From positions 11,278 through 75,277 of the forward strand of contig CAYFGT010000010.1 in assembly GCA_964343075.1 (NCBI GenBank): a stretch of 64,000 bases of DNA, read 5' to 3'. The notes beneath the pieces are model-generated. The model was given only the letters and a program-made list of their open reading frames with translations, was not told the DNA's origin and ran no database searches. The DNA is from UBA2588 sp964343075. GTDB lineage: Bacteria > Chloroflexota > Dehalococcoidia > Lucifugimonadales > UBA3495. Positions 8,619 through 17,570 of the stretch are shown one piece after another; within the stretch, counting starts at the first letter, position 1; the number at the start of each line of letters is the position of its first letter. The translations under genes and the position numbers were made by a program.

Positions 8619-9806
8619 ATGACAGAACTTATTATTCAAAAACAAAGACGAATCCTACTGATTTTCTTATTTATAGGACACACTGGAATCCATTGGTTTA
8701 AACAAATGATGCCAGTCATTCTCCCCTTTATAAAGCAGGATCTTGAGTTATCAAACGTGGAATACGGGACTATTTTCACTGCGAATGAGGTAGCAAGCGG
8801 CGGCCTAACAGTACCTTCAGGAATAGTTGCGGACAAATATTACAAACACCGAGCGATAATTTTAGGTGGTGCCGTAGGGCTATGCGGTTTAGCATACTTC
8901 TTCGTGGGCTTTTTCGCCAATTATCTATTTGTCATTCTAGGATTTATGGTTTTAGGGCTGGCATCAGCCTTATGGCACCCCCCTGCACAATCTTCTTTGT
9001 CCACATTCTTTCCAGATAAACGCGGGTTTGCCCTAGCTGTGCATGGAGTAGGAGCTAGCATAGGAGACTCAATAGGGCCAGTATTGATAGGAGTCATATT
9101 GGTTTCTGTTGGCTGGGTATACTTATCAACTATTCAATTCGCACTAGCCATACCATTAGGAATCATAGTTTTCATTGCCACAAAGAATCATTTTAATACA
9201 TATAGGGAATCCCCTAAATTATCATCCTATATATCAGGAATAGGCACTCTAGTGAAAAATCCATACATACTCACCATAATGCTTGGAAGTAGCTTCGCAG
9301 GGATGGCCAGATTTGCAATATTCACATTCCTAGGTATCTATCTTATAGAATATCTAGGATATTCTTCTGTGTGGTACGGCATAAACTGGGCATTGTTGTA
9401 CGTTATGGGAATAGTCTCTCAGCCAATAATGGGATACGTATCAGATAAATTCAGCAGAAAAACTGTTGTGCTCCCAGCGTTCTTAGTACTAGCTATTTGC
9501 TACTTTTTACTCCCTCTCGCCCCAAACCCAATAATATTAGGAATTATCATTGCAATAATGGGAATGTTCTTCTACGGAACGAGTAACATTAGCACCGCCG
9601 CAATATTAGATGTCGCATCTTCTCAACTTCAAGGCACAAGCACAAGTGTGGAAAGCTTATTTAGACAAGCATTTACTCTGCCTTCACCAATAATTGCGGC
9701 AATAATACTCGACTCATTCGGAATTACATATGTCTTCTATTACGCAGCTGCAATGGTATTTATAGCATCAGTTTTTTGGATGTTTATTAAAATTCCAAAA
9801 TCTTAA
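8619..9806 (+). CDS. MFS transporter
   Basis: A 395-residue major facilitator with about 12 membrane segments. The loop after TM2 (GIVADKYYKHRA) and the central loop (GYVSDKFSRKT) are motif-A variants, and the N-terminal half resembles the fosmidomycin-resistance-type exporters. A TATAAT-like hexamer lies in the 59-base gap after the metal permease, so it may have its own promoter as well as riboswitch read-through. Its 3-prime end overlaps the convergent EamA gene by 39 bases. Substrate unknown. Confidence 0.88.
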   Translation: MTELIIQKQRRILLIFLFIGHTGIHWFKQMMPVILPFIKQDLELSNVEYGTIFTANEVASGGLTVPSGIVADKYYKHRAIILGGAVGLCGLAYFFVGFFANYLFVILGFMVLGLASALWHPPAQSSLSTFFPDKRGFALAVHGVGASIGDSIGPVLIGVILVSVGWVYLSTIQFALAIPLGIIVFIATKNHFNTYRESPKLSSYISGIGTLVKNPYILTIMLGSSFAGMARFAIFTFLGIYLIEYLGYSSVWYGINWALLYVMGIVSQPIMGYVSDKFSRKTVVLPAFLVLAICYFLLPLAPNPIILGIIIAIMGMFFYGTSNISTAAILDVASSQLQGTSTSVESLFRQAFTLPSPIIAAIILDSFGITYVFYYAAAMVFIASVFWMFIKIPKS

Positions 9807-10661
9807 TCCAAACACATCCACCAATGATGCCCCTGTCACAAATAAGGCTCCGACCATTTGGCGTGAAGTAATCTGCTCGTTACTCAAAAGAAACGCAGAG
9901 ACTAAGCTCACCACTATCTCAAACATCATTCCAAGTCCCATTTTAACAGCGTCAAGTGCATGTACTGCATAGATTATAAGCCACAATGGTAAGGTAACCC
10001 ATATTGTTGCAAACATGACCAACCATAATATGCTATCCAAATCTAGGCTATTTATTGTTAAACCTACTGCTTCACCTGATATTAGACCAGACAGGATAAT
10101 AAACATTCCACAAAGCGGAGCAATTGTCACCAATTTTATCCAGGTATTAACCCGGGACGCGGCATTGAAAAATGTCACGGCAATAGAGAACAAAAACCCA
10201 CTAGATATACACATGATATTACCAGTCATCCCTTGGAATCCTAAATCTCCCAAACCGAGTATAAGCATCAATCCAAGTAATCCTAATCCCACAGCAGCTA
10301 TCCTGTCTGCCGTTATTCTGATCTGAGCACATATCCTTCCAATAAATATTCCCCAAACTGGCGATAAATAAAATAACAACACAGCATTAGCTATAGAAGT
10401 ATGAAGAATTCCTTGAGTGTATAAAGATATAGCTGCGGATACACATATACAACCGAACACATTGTTTCTATCTAGAGATTTAAATAATGTGGGCGTCTTA
10501 AGTACAAATAAAACACTCACAAAGGCTGCAATAAAAAACCCTACAGATGATATGTAGGGAGAACCTGTTAATGATTCAATCTGTCTTACTGGAATCCAGT
10601 AAGTTCCCCAAAATAGAGTTGACAGAAACACTGCTAACTTGGGATTAACGCCGTTACTCAT
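9768..10661 (-). CDS. EamA/DMT-family transporter
   Basis: A 297-residue protein with about ten membrane helices in two homologous halves, the architecture of drug/metabolite (EamA) permeases. The first helix carries LFWGTYWIPVR, matching the family LxWGxxxxxxR pattern, and a conserved SIANAVLLFYLSPVW block occurs in the first half. Such proteins usually export or exchange small metabolites; no substrate can be assigned. The C-terminal 39 bases overlap the convergent MFS gene. Confidence 0.85.
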   Translation of the reverse strand: MSNGVNPKLAVFLSTLFWGTYWIPVRQIESLTGSPYISSVGFFIAAFVSVLFVLKTPTLFKSLDRNNVFGCICVSAAISLYTQGILHTSIANAVLLFYLSPVWGIFIGRICAQIRITADRIAAVGLGLLGLMLILGLGDLGFQGMTGNIMCISSGFLFSIAVTFFNAASRVNTWIKLVTIAPLCGMFIILSGLISGEAVGLTINSLDLDSILWLVMFATIWVTLPLWLIIYAVHALDAVKMGLGMMFEIVVSLVSAFLLSNEQITSRQMVGALFVTGASLVDVFGLRFWNFNKHPKN

Positions 10662-10815
10662 GTAACAATTATGTACCGAATTATATTAAAATAAAAGTAT
10701 ATCGAAAATTGGAGAATCACTTGCATTTAGGCTGCTTTATATTTGGAATTATTTTTGCGGTGTTCCTTATTGTGTTTCTATTCGCGTTTCGTATATTCGT
10801 ATGATCCCAATTTAA

Positions 10816-10986
10816 TTAAACAAAAGGATCTACTTCAATCATTCTACGAATCTCTTCCGCCACTTCAAGTTCCGTCTTCGGAGTACCATCAGACCGCACC
10901 CAAGTTCCTCCGCGATCTTTCCATCTTTGAACATTAGCAGGGTTTTTTAGCCAATATGATTCCTCTGATACAATTTTATCGTCCAT
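10816..10986 (-). CDS. small conserved-looking protein, 56 residues
   Basis: A short open frame from ATG at 10986 to TAA at 10816, starting 20 bases after the stop of the acyl-CoA synthetase gene on the same strand. It begins MDDKIVSEESYW, has a central RWKDRGGTWVRSDG segment and ends in an amphipathic helix (TELEVAEEIRRMIEVDPFV). The composition (Trp, Arg, Glu, Gly) and operon position look like a real protein. No known family is recognised. The intergenic stretch from here to the EamA gene (10662-10815) shows only AT-rich sequence. Confidence 0.55.
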   Translation of the reverse strand: MDDKIVSEESYWLKNPANVQRWKDRGGTWVRSDGTPKTELEVAEEIRRMIEVDPFV

Positions 10987-11006
10987 TAGTCAGAATCCGT
11001 TATGAC

Positions 11007-13145
11007 TCACAAAATCACCAGAGCATCTGCTGCTTTAACACCTTTATTCAATACCATAATTGGATTCAGATCTAATTCTTTGATCTTATCACTTAATGAT
11101 GCACCAATCTGGGATAAGTTAACTAATAGATTTGCCAAAGATTCTATATCTTTAATGGCATCCCCCCTAAACCCTTTCAACAATACAGAGGCGTTAACCT
11201 CATCAATCATTTCTAAAGCATCCTGCTTGGATATAGGACAAATACGTCTTGTAACATCTTTATAAACTTCTACGCTAGTCCCACCTGAACCAAATAGGAT
11301 TACCGGACCCAATTGCTCGTCAACAGTCAATCCTGCCATGACCTCAACTCCTCCCACTATCATCTCTTCAATTAAAACCCCATTTACTTTTGAGCTATCA
11401 ACGACTTTACGAGCTGAATTCATAATAGCTTCGAATACTGATGCCACTTCAGCTTCATTGGAAATATTGATTCTCACAACACCAGCTTCAGTCTTGTGCA
11501 ATATATCACTAGAATCAACTTTCATTACCACCGGGAAACCTATCTCTTTCGCGGCGACAATAGCCTCTTCAACTGTTTGTATTAATCGTCTCTCAGGTGT
11601 GACGATGCCCCAATTCTCTATCAGTATCTTCGATTCATTTTCAGAAAGTTGGGAAGACGATGGTAAAGATTTAACGTGAGTCACCGACTTGACTCGGCCT
11701 TCATCTAACTCGAACTCACTGTCAGATCCAAATTGGGCGACGTAGTCTGCTCGTTTGTGATAGTCAACTAGATGTTTCAGTGCATATCCCAATTTATCAG
11801 GAGTATAAAACAATGGTATTTTTGCTGATTGTAGCTTCTGTAAAGTAGATTCTTCTACTCTACTTCCAGTCCACAAATACACCAACTGTTTTTGTTTCTC
11901 TACAGGACCTTCTAAATACCGATTTCTAGCTTCTATCACCTGATTTATTTGTTCTTCTCCCCCTGCACTTGCAACTACTAAACAACCCATATTATCGCCA
12001 GATATCATATTGTCCATAATAGCGGGGAAGGAATCACTATTAGCAAAACCTGTTACATCGGACGGGTTGGAGGCCCAACCTCTCCCTTGTAGTATTTCAT
12101 TTATACCATCTCTTGACTTAGCATCTAATTCTGGCAAATCCAATCCAGCCTGCCCCAACATATCCGCAGTCAGTGAGCTGATTCCTCCAGAATGTGACAC
12201 CACAGAAATTCCTTCACTATTTAACTTTCCGGTTTGAGCAAACAAATTAGAAATTTGCAACAAATCATCGTAATCTTGGACCCTAATTACTCCATACTGC
12301 GAAAATGCTGCTTCATAATTTTCGTCCTCACCAGTCAATGCAGCTGTATGAGATTTAGCAGCCTTAGTTCCAAATTGGGATTTGCCAATCTTAATCAATA
12401 TAATGGGTTTACGTTTTTCTAAAGCCAATTTGGCCACTTCTAAGAATTTCTTCCCGTCTTTGAACCCTTCAACAAAACCCGCAATAACATCCGTACTTTC
12501 ATCATCAATTAGATAACGTGCAAAGTCACAAAAATCCAAATCTGCTTCATTACCCGTAGATATTATGTAGCTAAATCCTATCTTTTCATCTACTGCTCTA
12601 ACTAAAAATGGACCAAATGCGGATGCTCCACTTTGGCATATCAAACCGATATTCCCACTTAACCCAGCAACCCCTCTCGACGACGAACTGGCCCAGATGC
12701 CATCTTTAATGTTTGCTAATCCTAAACAGTTAGGTCCGGACATACGTATACCTGACTCTCTGCAAAACTGTGTAAGCTCAGCTTGTAAATCAGCTCTGTC
12801 TTCCTCTCCTCTTTCTGAAAAACCAGCGGATATCACGACCGCGGCTCTAGTTCCTTTCGCGTGGCTTTCTTTGAGTACGTTTAATACATTGTCGTAAGGA
12901 ATAACAATTCCTACCACGTCTGGTGTTTCAGGGAGGTCTGTAACACTTGGGTATGATTTCAAACCTTGAATTTCTTCATATCTAGGATTCACCGGATATA
13001 TATTAACTTTATCTTTGCCTCGCAAAGCGGCATTTAGGAACCGCCCTCCGTATTGCATCCTAGGTGTGGCGCCCACTATAGCCATCGATTTAGGATTGAG
13101 CATTAATCGAATCGATTCCAGTTGGTCATCAGTCCAATAATTCAT
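11007..13145 (-). CDS. acetate--CoA ligase family protein, ADP-forming (fused alpha-beta)
   Basis: A 712-residue NDP-forming acyl-CoA synthetase. The Rossmann CoA-binding domain spans about residues 10-130 (MAIVGATPRMQYGG), the CoA-ligase domains follow (SGPNCLG near 136, LICQSGASA near 168), the phosphohistidine loop KSHTAALTGED holds His266, and an ATP-grasp domain occupies roughly 500-712. These enzymes interconvert acyl-CoA and acid with formation of ATP, fitting an organism rich in CoA-ester chemistry. Alpha and beta parts are fused in one chain. The acid specificity cannot be read from sequence. A small 56-codon gene follows in the same direction. Confidence 0.9.
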   Translation of the reverse strand: MNYWTDDQLESIRLMLNPKSMAIVGATPRMQYGGRFLNAALRGKDKVNIYPVNPRYEEIQGLKSYPSVTDLPETPDVVGIVIPYDNVLNVLKESHAKGTRAAVVISAGFSERGEEDRADLQAELTQFCRESGIRMSGPNCLGLANIKDGIWASSSSRGVAGLSGNIGLICQSGASAFGPFLVRAVDEKIGFSYIISTGNEADLDFCDFARYLIDDESTDVIAGFVEGFKDGKKFLEVAKLALEKRKPIILIKIGKSQFGTKAAKSHTAALTGEDENYEAAFSQYGVIRVQDYDDLLQISNLFAQTGKLNSEGISVVSHSGGISSLTADMLGQAGLDLPELDAKSRDGINEILQGRGWASNPSDVTGFANSDSFPAIMDNMISGDNMGCLVVASAGGEEQINQVIEARNRYLEGPVEKQKQLVYLWTGSRVEESTLQKLQSAKIPLFYTPDKLGYALKHLVDYHKRADYVAQFGSDSEFELDEGRVKSVTHVKSLPSSSQLSENESKILIENWGIVTPERRLIQTVEEAIVAAKEIGFPVVMKVDSSDILHKTEAGVVRINISNEAEVASVFEAIMNSARKVVDSSKVNGVLIEEMIVGGVEVMAGLTVDEQLGPVILFGSGGTSVEVYKDVTRRICPISKQDALEMIDEVNASVLLKGFRGDAIKDIESLANLLVNLSQIGASLSDKIKELDLNPIMVLNKGVKAADALVIL

Positions 13146-13331
13146 AGAGTCCTCTATATTTGTAGAAATTCAGGCATTTTGAACAAAACACCAAGCTTTG
13201 GGACAATTGTAATCTACAATTCTCAAAAATCAATTAGAAAGATTGAGCACAATCTAAAAACATTGATGGACTATAAAACAGATAAGTAAATTTGTATAAT
13301 TCGTTAAAAGGTTATATGTCGTAATTCAACC

Positions 13332-14273
13332 ATGAACGAAAATAAATTCACAATATTAGCTTTCTACGAATTTAAGCACATTAGATCACCTCGTCAACTA
13401 CGTACTACACTGAAATCATTTTGTACCGATTCCAAAATACGTGGTACTGTGATCGTAGCACCTGAAGGGATAAACGGAACAGTATGTGGCTTAAGTGAAG
13501 ACATCCACTCTTTCCAACAATGCTTAACTCAACAAGGATTTGCTAACAATAACGTAAAGATATCACGAGCTACAATAATGCCTTTTTATCGCTTGAAAGT
13601 AAAAGTGAAAAAAGAAATCATAACTTTCTATGGGAAATCTATTAATCCCAATACTTCCAGAGGAAATTCCCTAGATCCAGAAGCTTGGCAACAATTAATT
13701 CGGGGAGATGACGTAATAATCCTTGATGTTAGGAACAAGTACGAAACCAAACTTGGGGCCTTCCGAAATTCTATTGACCCAAACACCAACTCATTTACGG
13801 AGTTTAAAGATTTTATAGATTCAAAATTAGATTCATACAAAAATAAAAGAATCGCGATGTATTGCACTGGAGGGATTCGCTGCGAAAAAGCATCTATGTA
13901 TCTAAACTCCCTTGGGCACAAAGATGTTTACCAATTGAATGGAGGAATCCTCAAGTATCTAGAATCTATAAAGCCATCTGATAGCACGTGGGATGGCGAA
14001 TGTTTTGTATTCGATAACAGGGTATCTGTAACTCATGACCTTGAACCTGGGAGCTATGAGTTATGTAATGGCTGCCGGGAACCAATATCACACAGAGATC
14101 AAGAGTCTGAATACTACGAAGCAGGTGTATCCTGTCCGGCTTGTTTCCATAACCTAACCGAACAAAAAATGAAAGGGTCTAGAGATAGATCCAGACAAAT
14201 AAAGCAAAACCAAAGCAAGGGTGAAATTTCAACTTTCACCGAATTCACCACCGATACCTATAGGAAATTATAA
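13332..14273 (+). CDS. trhO: tRNA uridine(34) 5-hydroxylase TrhO (rhodanese-related)
   Basis: A 313-residue protein of the UPF0176/YceA/TrhO family. An N-terminal ferredoxin-like domain (about 1-95, with APEGINGTV) is followed by a rhodanese domain with the active-site loop CTGGIRC (Cys178, Cys184) and a Cys-rich C-terminal part (CNGCREP and CPAC). TrhO hydroxylates U34 of some tRNAs on the way to 5-methoxy- or carboxymethoxy-uridine. The stop codon overlaps the next gene's ATG by one base (TAATG), implying translational coupling with a zinc-ribbon protein. Confidence 0.9.
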   Translation: MNENKFTILAFYEFKHIRSPRQLRTTLKSFCTDSKIRGTVIVAPEGINGTVCGLSEDIHSFQQCLTQQGFANNNVKISRATIMPFYRLKVKVKKEIITFYGKSINPNTSRGNSLDPEAWQQLIRGDDVIILDVRNKYETKLGAFRNSIDPNTNSFTEFKDFIDSKLDSYKNKRIAMYCTGGIRCEKASMYLNSLGHKDVYQLNGGILKYLESIKPSDSTWDGECFVFDNRVSVTHDLEPGSYELCNGCREPISHRDQESEYYEAGVSCPACFHNLTEQKMKGSRDRSRQIKQNQSKGEISTFTEFTTDTYRKL

Positions 14274-14758
14274 TGATCGTTTGGCTTTTCTGTATGGGGT
14301 GCTTTAGAGCATTTCAAGTTACATTACCGATAACAAATGAAGAAGACCTCCGTAAATCGGGATACGATGTATTCAAATACAAAACCGAAATAGAAACCCA
14401 AGTTCCAATTTCACTCAAATCAAATCGCGCCGAGTGCCCATATGAGGATTGCTCTGACTCTCTCGCATCCTGGTGTTACTGGATTGCTTACAGGAATTAT
14501 ATAGTAAATTCTACAATATCCGATTTATCATCTTGGCCAGAAACTCCGGAACCTACCAAGAAATACGACCCTCTATCAGTAGAAGACAAAGACACAATGT
14601 ATGACGAAGACAGTTTTGAAGAAGGCTCTTCACTATCTTTTGGGAAATTCTTTCGTATGTTTGTAGTAAAAGGAGGTAGTTTTTACGACGACCAGTTACA
14701 AGTAAAATCAGCCCTCCAAATAAGGCAAGAGATCCGACGAATGTTGAAAGGAACGTAA
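14273..14758 (+). CDS. unknown protein with putative zinc ribbon
   Basis: A 161-residue protein of unknown family, coupled to trhO by a one-base stop/start overlap. The N-terminus has CMGC (residues 8-11) and, after about 45 residues, CPYEDC, together a possible zinc site; a PETPEP linker follows. The same order (CxxCxRAF, then CxYxDC, then a PETPE segment) recurs in the 66-residue protein at 15641, so the two are paralogues. The acidic middle and C-terminal part (about 95-161) are unique to this copy. No enzymatic motif is seen. Confidence 0.7.
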   Translation: MIVWLFCMGCFRAFQVTLPITNEEDLRKSGYDVFKYKTEIETQVPISLKSNRAECPYEDCSDSLASWCYWIAYRNYIVNSTISDLSSWPETPEPTKKYDPLSVEDKDTMYDEDSFEEGSSLSFGKFFRMFVVKGGSFYDDQLQVKSALQIRQEIRRMLKGT

Positions 14759-14808
14759 AATACTCGTAAGTTTATCCAAGTGCTATATTGTTATGGAGGA
14801 GTGCTCCA

Positions 14809-15615
14809 ATGATCAATGAAAAGAGTGCCGAAATGGCTACTAATGTAATTATTAAAAGTATCCAAATGCTCAATGAACGAAATACAAAAGGATTACTTAG
14901 TACTTTCCATGCTCCTCATATAATCATTGGAGAATCTGAAACATTGATTTATCACACAGCAGAAGAACTTCAAAGTAAATATTGGCAGGACTTCTACAGA
15001 AGAGCTGGACAGGACTGGGACCATACTGTAATTGATTGGACCGAGGCAATATATGCAACTGAAACGAAAGCCCATATATTTATGCAGTTTTCTAGGTATA
15101 GCAAAGACGATACATTACTTACACGTGAAAAAGCTCTTTGGGTAATAAATAAACAAAATGACGTGTGGGCTGCACAAGGACGATCTAATTTTGGTTGCTC
15201 CAAAGGACAGGAGATATTTTCAATAAATAAAACTACAGCCCAAATCGCTATAAATATCATTACTGAAAACATAAATAAGCTAAACGAAGGAAATCAGCAG
15301 GGGTTGTTAGATCTATTTCATATCCCTCATATCAGGATCTCTGAATCTGACATGTTAGTTTACAATTCTAGAGAAGAACTAGAAAATGAATATTTGTCTG
15401 ATTTCTATAATCGAGCGGGCAATGACTGGCATCACACCGTACTTGATTGGACTGAGCCCATACATGCCAGCGACAATAAGGCACACATATTCATACAATG
15501 GTCACGTTATACAGAAACCAATGACCTCATTACATCACAACGGTCCCTTTGGATAGTAAATGATAGAAATGGTAGATGGGGTGTTCAAGCTAGGTCTAGC
15601 TTCGCACCAAATTAA
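14809..15615 (+). CDS. tandemly duplicated NTF2-like (SnoaL-type) protein
   Basis: Start set at 14809, seven bases after GGAGGAG, giving 268 residues. The chain is two copies of one domain of about 130 residues. Matching blocks include NERNTKGLL/NEGNQQGLL, FHAPHI/FHIPHI, DFYRRAGQDW/DFYNRAGNDW, HTVIDWTE/HTVLDWTE, KAHIFMQFSRY/KAHIFIQWSRY and LWVINKQN/LWIVNDRN. The fold looks NTF2/SnoaL-like with a pocket, possibly acting as an intramolecular dimer. No catalytic assignment is possible. It lies between the two paralogous zinc-ribbon genes. Confidence 0.75.
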   Translation: MINEKSAEMATNVIIKSIQMLNERNTKGLLSTFHAPHIIIGESETLIYHTAEELQSKYWQDFYRRAGQDWDHTVIDWTEAIYATETKAHIFMQFSRYSKDDTLLTREKALWVINKQNDVWAAQGRSNFGCSKGQEIFSINKTTAQIAINIITENINKLNEGNQQGLLDLFHIPHIRISESDMLVYNSREELENEYLSDFYNRAGNDWHHTVLDWTEPIHASDNKAHIFIQWSRYTETNDLITSQRSLWIVNDRNGRWGVQARSSFAPN

Positions 15616-15640
15616 ATATATAAATATAAAGGTACGTATT

Positions 15641-15841
15641 ATGACAAACCATTATTGGTGTTCAAGTTGCGAAAGAGCCTTCCCTCAAGAAAACCCTGAC
15701 TCCTGCATATACGATGACTGTCGTGGAAAGAAGAGTTCATTATTCAGATGGGAAGATTTCAGAAAGCAAGCTCCTGATACTCCGGAAATTCCGGAATTCG
15801 ATGAAGTTTATAAACTCGATTATTTCATCAATGAAATATAA
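15641..15841 (+). CDS. small zinc-ribbon protein, 66 residues
   Basis: Start at ATG 15641 because upstream codons in this frame fall inside the previous gene. The protein has CSSC (residues 7-10) and CIYDDC, a four-cysteine arrangement resembling a zinc ribbon, then a WEDFRKQ helix and a PDTPEIPEF tail. It is a short paralogue of the N-terminal part of the protein at 14273-14758. The start follows the preceding stop by 25 bases in the same direction, so it belongs to the trhO gene string. Function unknown. Confidence 0.65.
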   Translation: MTNHYWCSSCERAFPQENPDSCIYDDCRGKKSSLFRWEDFRKQAPDTPEIPEFDEVYKLDYFINEI

Positions 15842-15871
15842 TTATCAGACCCAATAAATCAAGGAATAGTT

Positions 15872-16729
15872 TTGCTGTACTACTTGCGATTGTTTGTCAA
15901 AGGGATTCTGATTGGAAGTGCTGACATAATACCTGGTATATCCGGCAGTTCTATCGCTCTAATGACTGGTATTTATACTGATTTAATCAGATGCATCAAG
16001 TCCATAGATCACAAATTTATCCTCTTAATATTGCAATTCAAATTCAAGAACGGTTTAGTTCATATCAATGGAAAGGTTCTCATACCAATCGTTCTAGGAA
16101 TACCAATAGGTATATACGGTATGTCAGAAATGATATCTATATTGTTATCAGATCACCAAATAGCTTTCTATGGAACACTATTTGGACTCTTATGTGGAAC
16201 TGCTTTATTGCTCGCTATGAACATATCACAGATAAGATTAAACGAAATGTTGTCCCTTATCGTGTCAGTAGCCATAGTATTATTAATTCAAGCACTGATG
16301 CCAACAAATTTTACGCCCTCATACACAATATATTTGTTAGCAGGCCTGATTGCGGGATGCTTCATGATACTTCCCGGAATCTCAGGAAGCCTTATTTTAG
16401 TAACTATGGGCATATACACTGATATCGTTAAATCAGTCAGTAACTTAGAGATCGGAGTAATCGCTTGCGTTGCCTCGGGAGCGATTATAAGCATATTCAC
16501 TATGTCTAGAATATTAACAAACATATATTACAAAGCTACGGACATATTCTTTGCCATTATGATTGGATTAATCGTGGGAAGCACTCCTTCTATATGGCCA
16601 TGGAATCCAGAACTTCACAATAATATCTTTACATATAATTATTCTATGCAGGATATTATTATTGGTACGTTATTTATCGCAGTTGGTTTCAGTATTGCCA
16701 CAATAGCATTGTACAAAAGACCGAATTAG
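15872..16729 (+). CDS. DUF368 membrane protein (polyprenyl-phosphate transporter PopT-like)
   Basis: A 285-residue membrane protein starting at TTG behind an AAGGAAT ribosome site. The DUF368 hallmark IIPGISGSSIALMTGIYTDL occurs near residue 18 and is repeated as ILPGISGSLILVTMGIYTDI near residue 165, showing an internal duplication. DUF368 proteins (PopT) have been reported to recycle undecaprenyl phosphate across the membrane for envelope synthesis. A monoderm-like Chloroflexota would need such a carrier for glycans. It closes the trhO gene string and ends four bases from a convergent SDR gene. Confidence 0.88.
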   Translation: MLYYLRLFVKGILIGSADIIPGISGSSIALMTGIYTDLIRCIKSIDHKFILLILQFKFKNGLVHINGKVLIPIVLGIPIGIYGMSEMISILLSDHQIAFYGTLFGLLCGTALLLAMNISQIRLNEMLSLIVSVAIVLLIQALMPTNFTPSYTIYLLAGLIAGCFMILPGISGSLILVTMGIYTDIVKSVSNLEIGVIACVASGAIISIFTMSRILTNIYYKATDIFFAIMIGLIVGSTPSIWPWNPELHNNIFTYNYSMQDIIIGTLFIAVGFSIATIALYKRPN

Positions 16730-16732
16730 GCA

Positions 16733-17551
16733 TCAGTAGTAGACAGCATTACCTGACCCACCTGTAGCTGTAACAACTTCTCCTGTGACAGACCAAGATT
16801 TATCAGAAGCCAAAAATACTGTTAGGTAGGCTATTTCCGAAGCATCAACCATCCGGCAGATAGCATTCCCTGATCTTGAACCAAATTCAAATTCTTTCGC
16901 TTCCATCTCTGAAGCGGTCAAACCATGTTCTTCACCTTTGGCGCTATATAGGTCCTCTGTTCGCTCAGTCCGAGTAGTTCCAGGATGTATGCAGTTCACA
17001 GTGATGCCAAACCTACCAAGTTGGGTTGATAAAGTCTTGGTCATATGTACAAGTGAAACGTTCCGTGCTCCGCCACTCAGGTTACCCGCATTTCTGGCAT
17101 TAGCACCACTAATGTTGATGATCCTACCCCACCCCTGTTTCTTTAATAGAGGTATTGCCGCTCTACAACACCGTAGAGCTCCAACAAATTTAACGTCAAA
17201 ATCGTTGATCAATTCATTTTCATCAACACCTTCTATGTATCCCACTGCTGAAGGAGAACCTCCAGGAAGAGAAGCACTGTTCACCAAGATATCCAGACCA
17301 CCCAATAACTCTTCAGTTCTAGAGAAAGCTTCGTTAACTTGGTCCGTCTTTGTAACATCTACAGATAACGGAAACACTTTCACGTCCGAATTCGCACTAA
17401 TTTCGGTTGCAGTCTGTTCTAATTGATCAATACTTCTTGAAGCTATTACCAAATCAACGCCTTCTTTTGCTAATTCTATTGCAATCGCTTTACCAATACC
17501 CCGCCCCGCCCCCGCTACAAAGGCTCTTTTACCATTTAATCCAAAATCCAT
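16733..17551 (-). CDS. SDR-fold protein lacking the catalytic Tyr/Lys
   Basis: A 272-residue short-chain dehydrogenase/reductase fold with the dinucleotide motif GAGRGIG (residues 14-20) and the strand ISG with Ser148. The catalytic YxxxK is not present: the aligned segment reads SGGARNVSLVHMTK, which puts Gly160 and Asn164 where Tyr and Lys are expected. The C-terminal end (TGEVVTATGGSGNAVYY) is typical. It may belong to a divergent subfamily with another acid/base, or be a non-catalytic binder. It is followed 19 bases upstream by a small protein gene on the same strand, likely cotranscribed. Confidence 0.85.
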   Translation of the reverse strand: MDFGLNGKRAFVAGAGRGIGKAIAIELAKEGVDLVIASRSIDQLEQTATEISANSDVKVFPLSVDVTKTDQVNEAFSRTEELLGGLDILVNSASLPGGSPSAVGYIEGVDENELINDFDVKFVGALRCCRAAIPLLKKQGWGRIINISGANARNAGNLSGGARNVSLVHMTKTLSTQLGRFGITVNCIHPGTTRTERTEDLYSAKGEEHGLTASEMEAKEFEFGSRSGNAICRMVDASEIAYLTVFLASDKSWSVTGEVVTATGGSGNAVYY

Positions 17552-17570
17552 ACATTCCTCTCAAAATCAA

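Noticed and set aside
10743..10937. 64-codon plus-strand frame
   Set aside because: It overlaps the better-supported 56-residue minus-strand gene, has no ribosome site and a non-protein-like composition.
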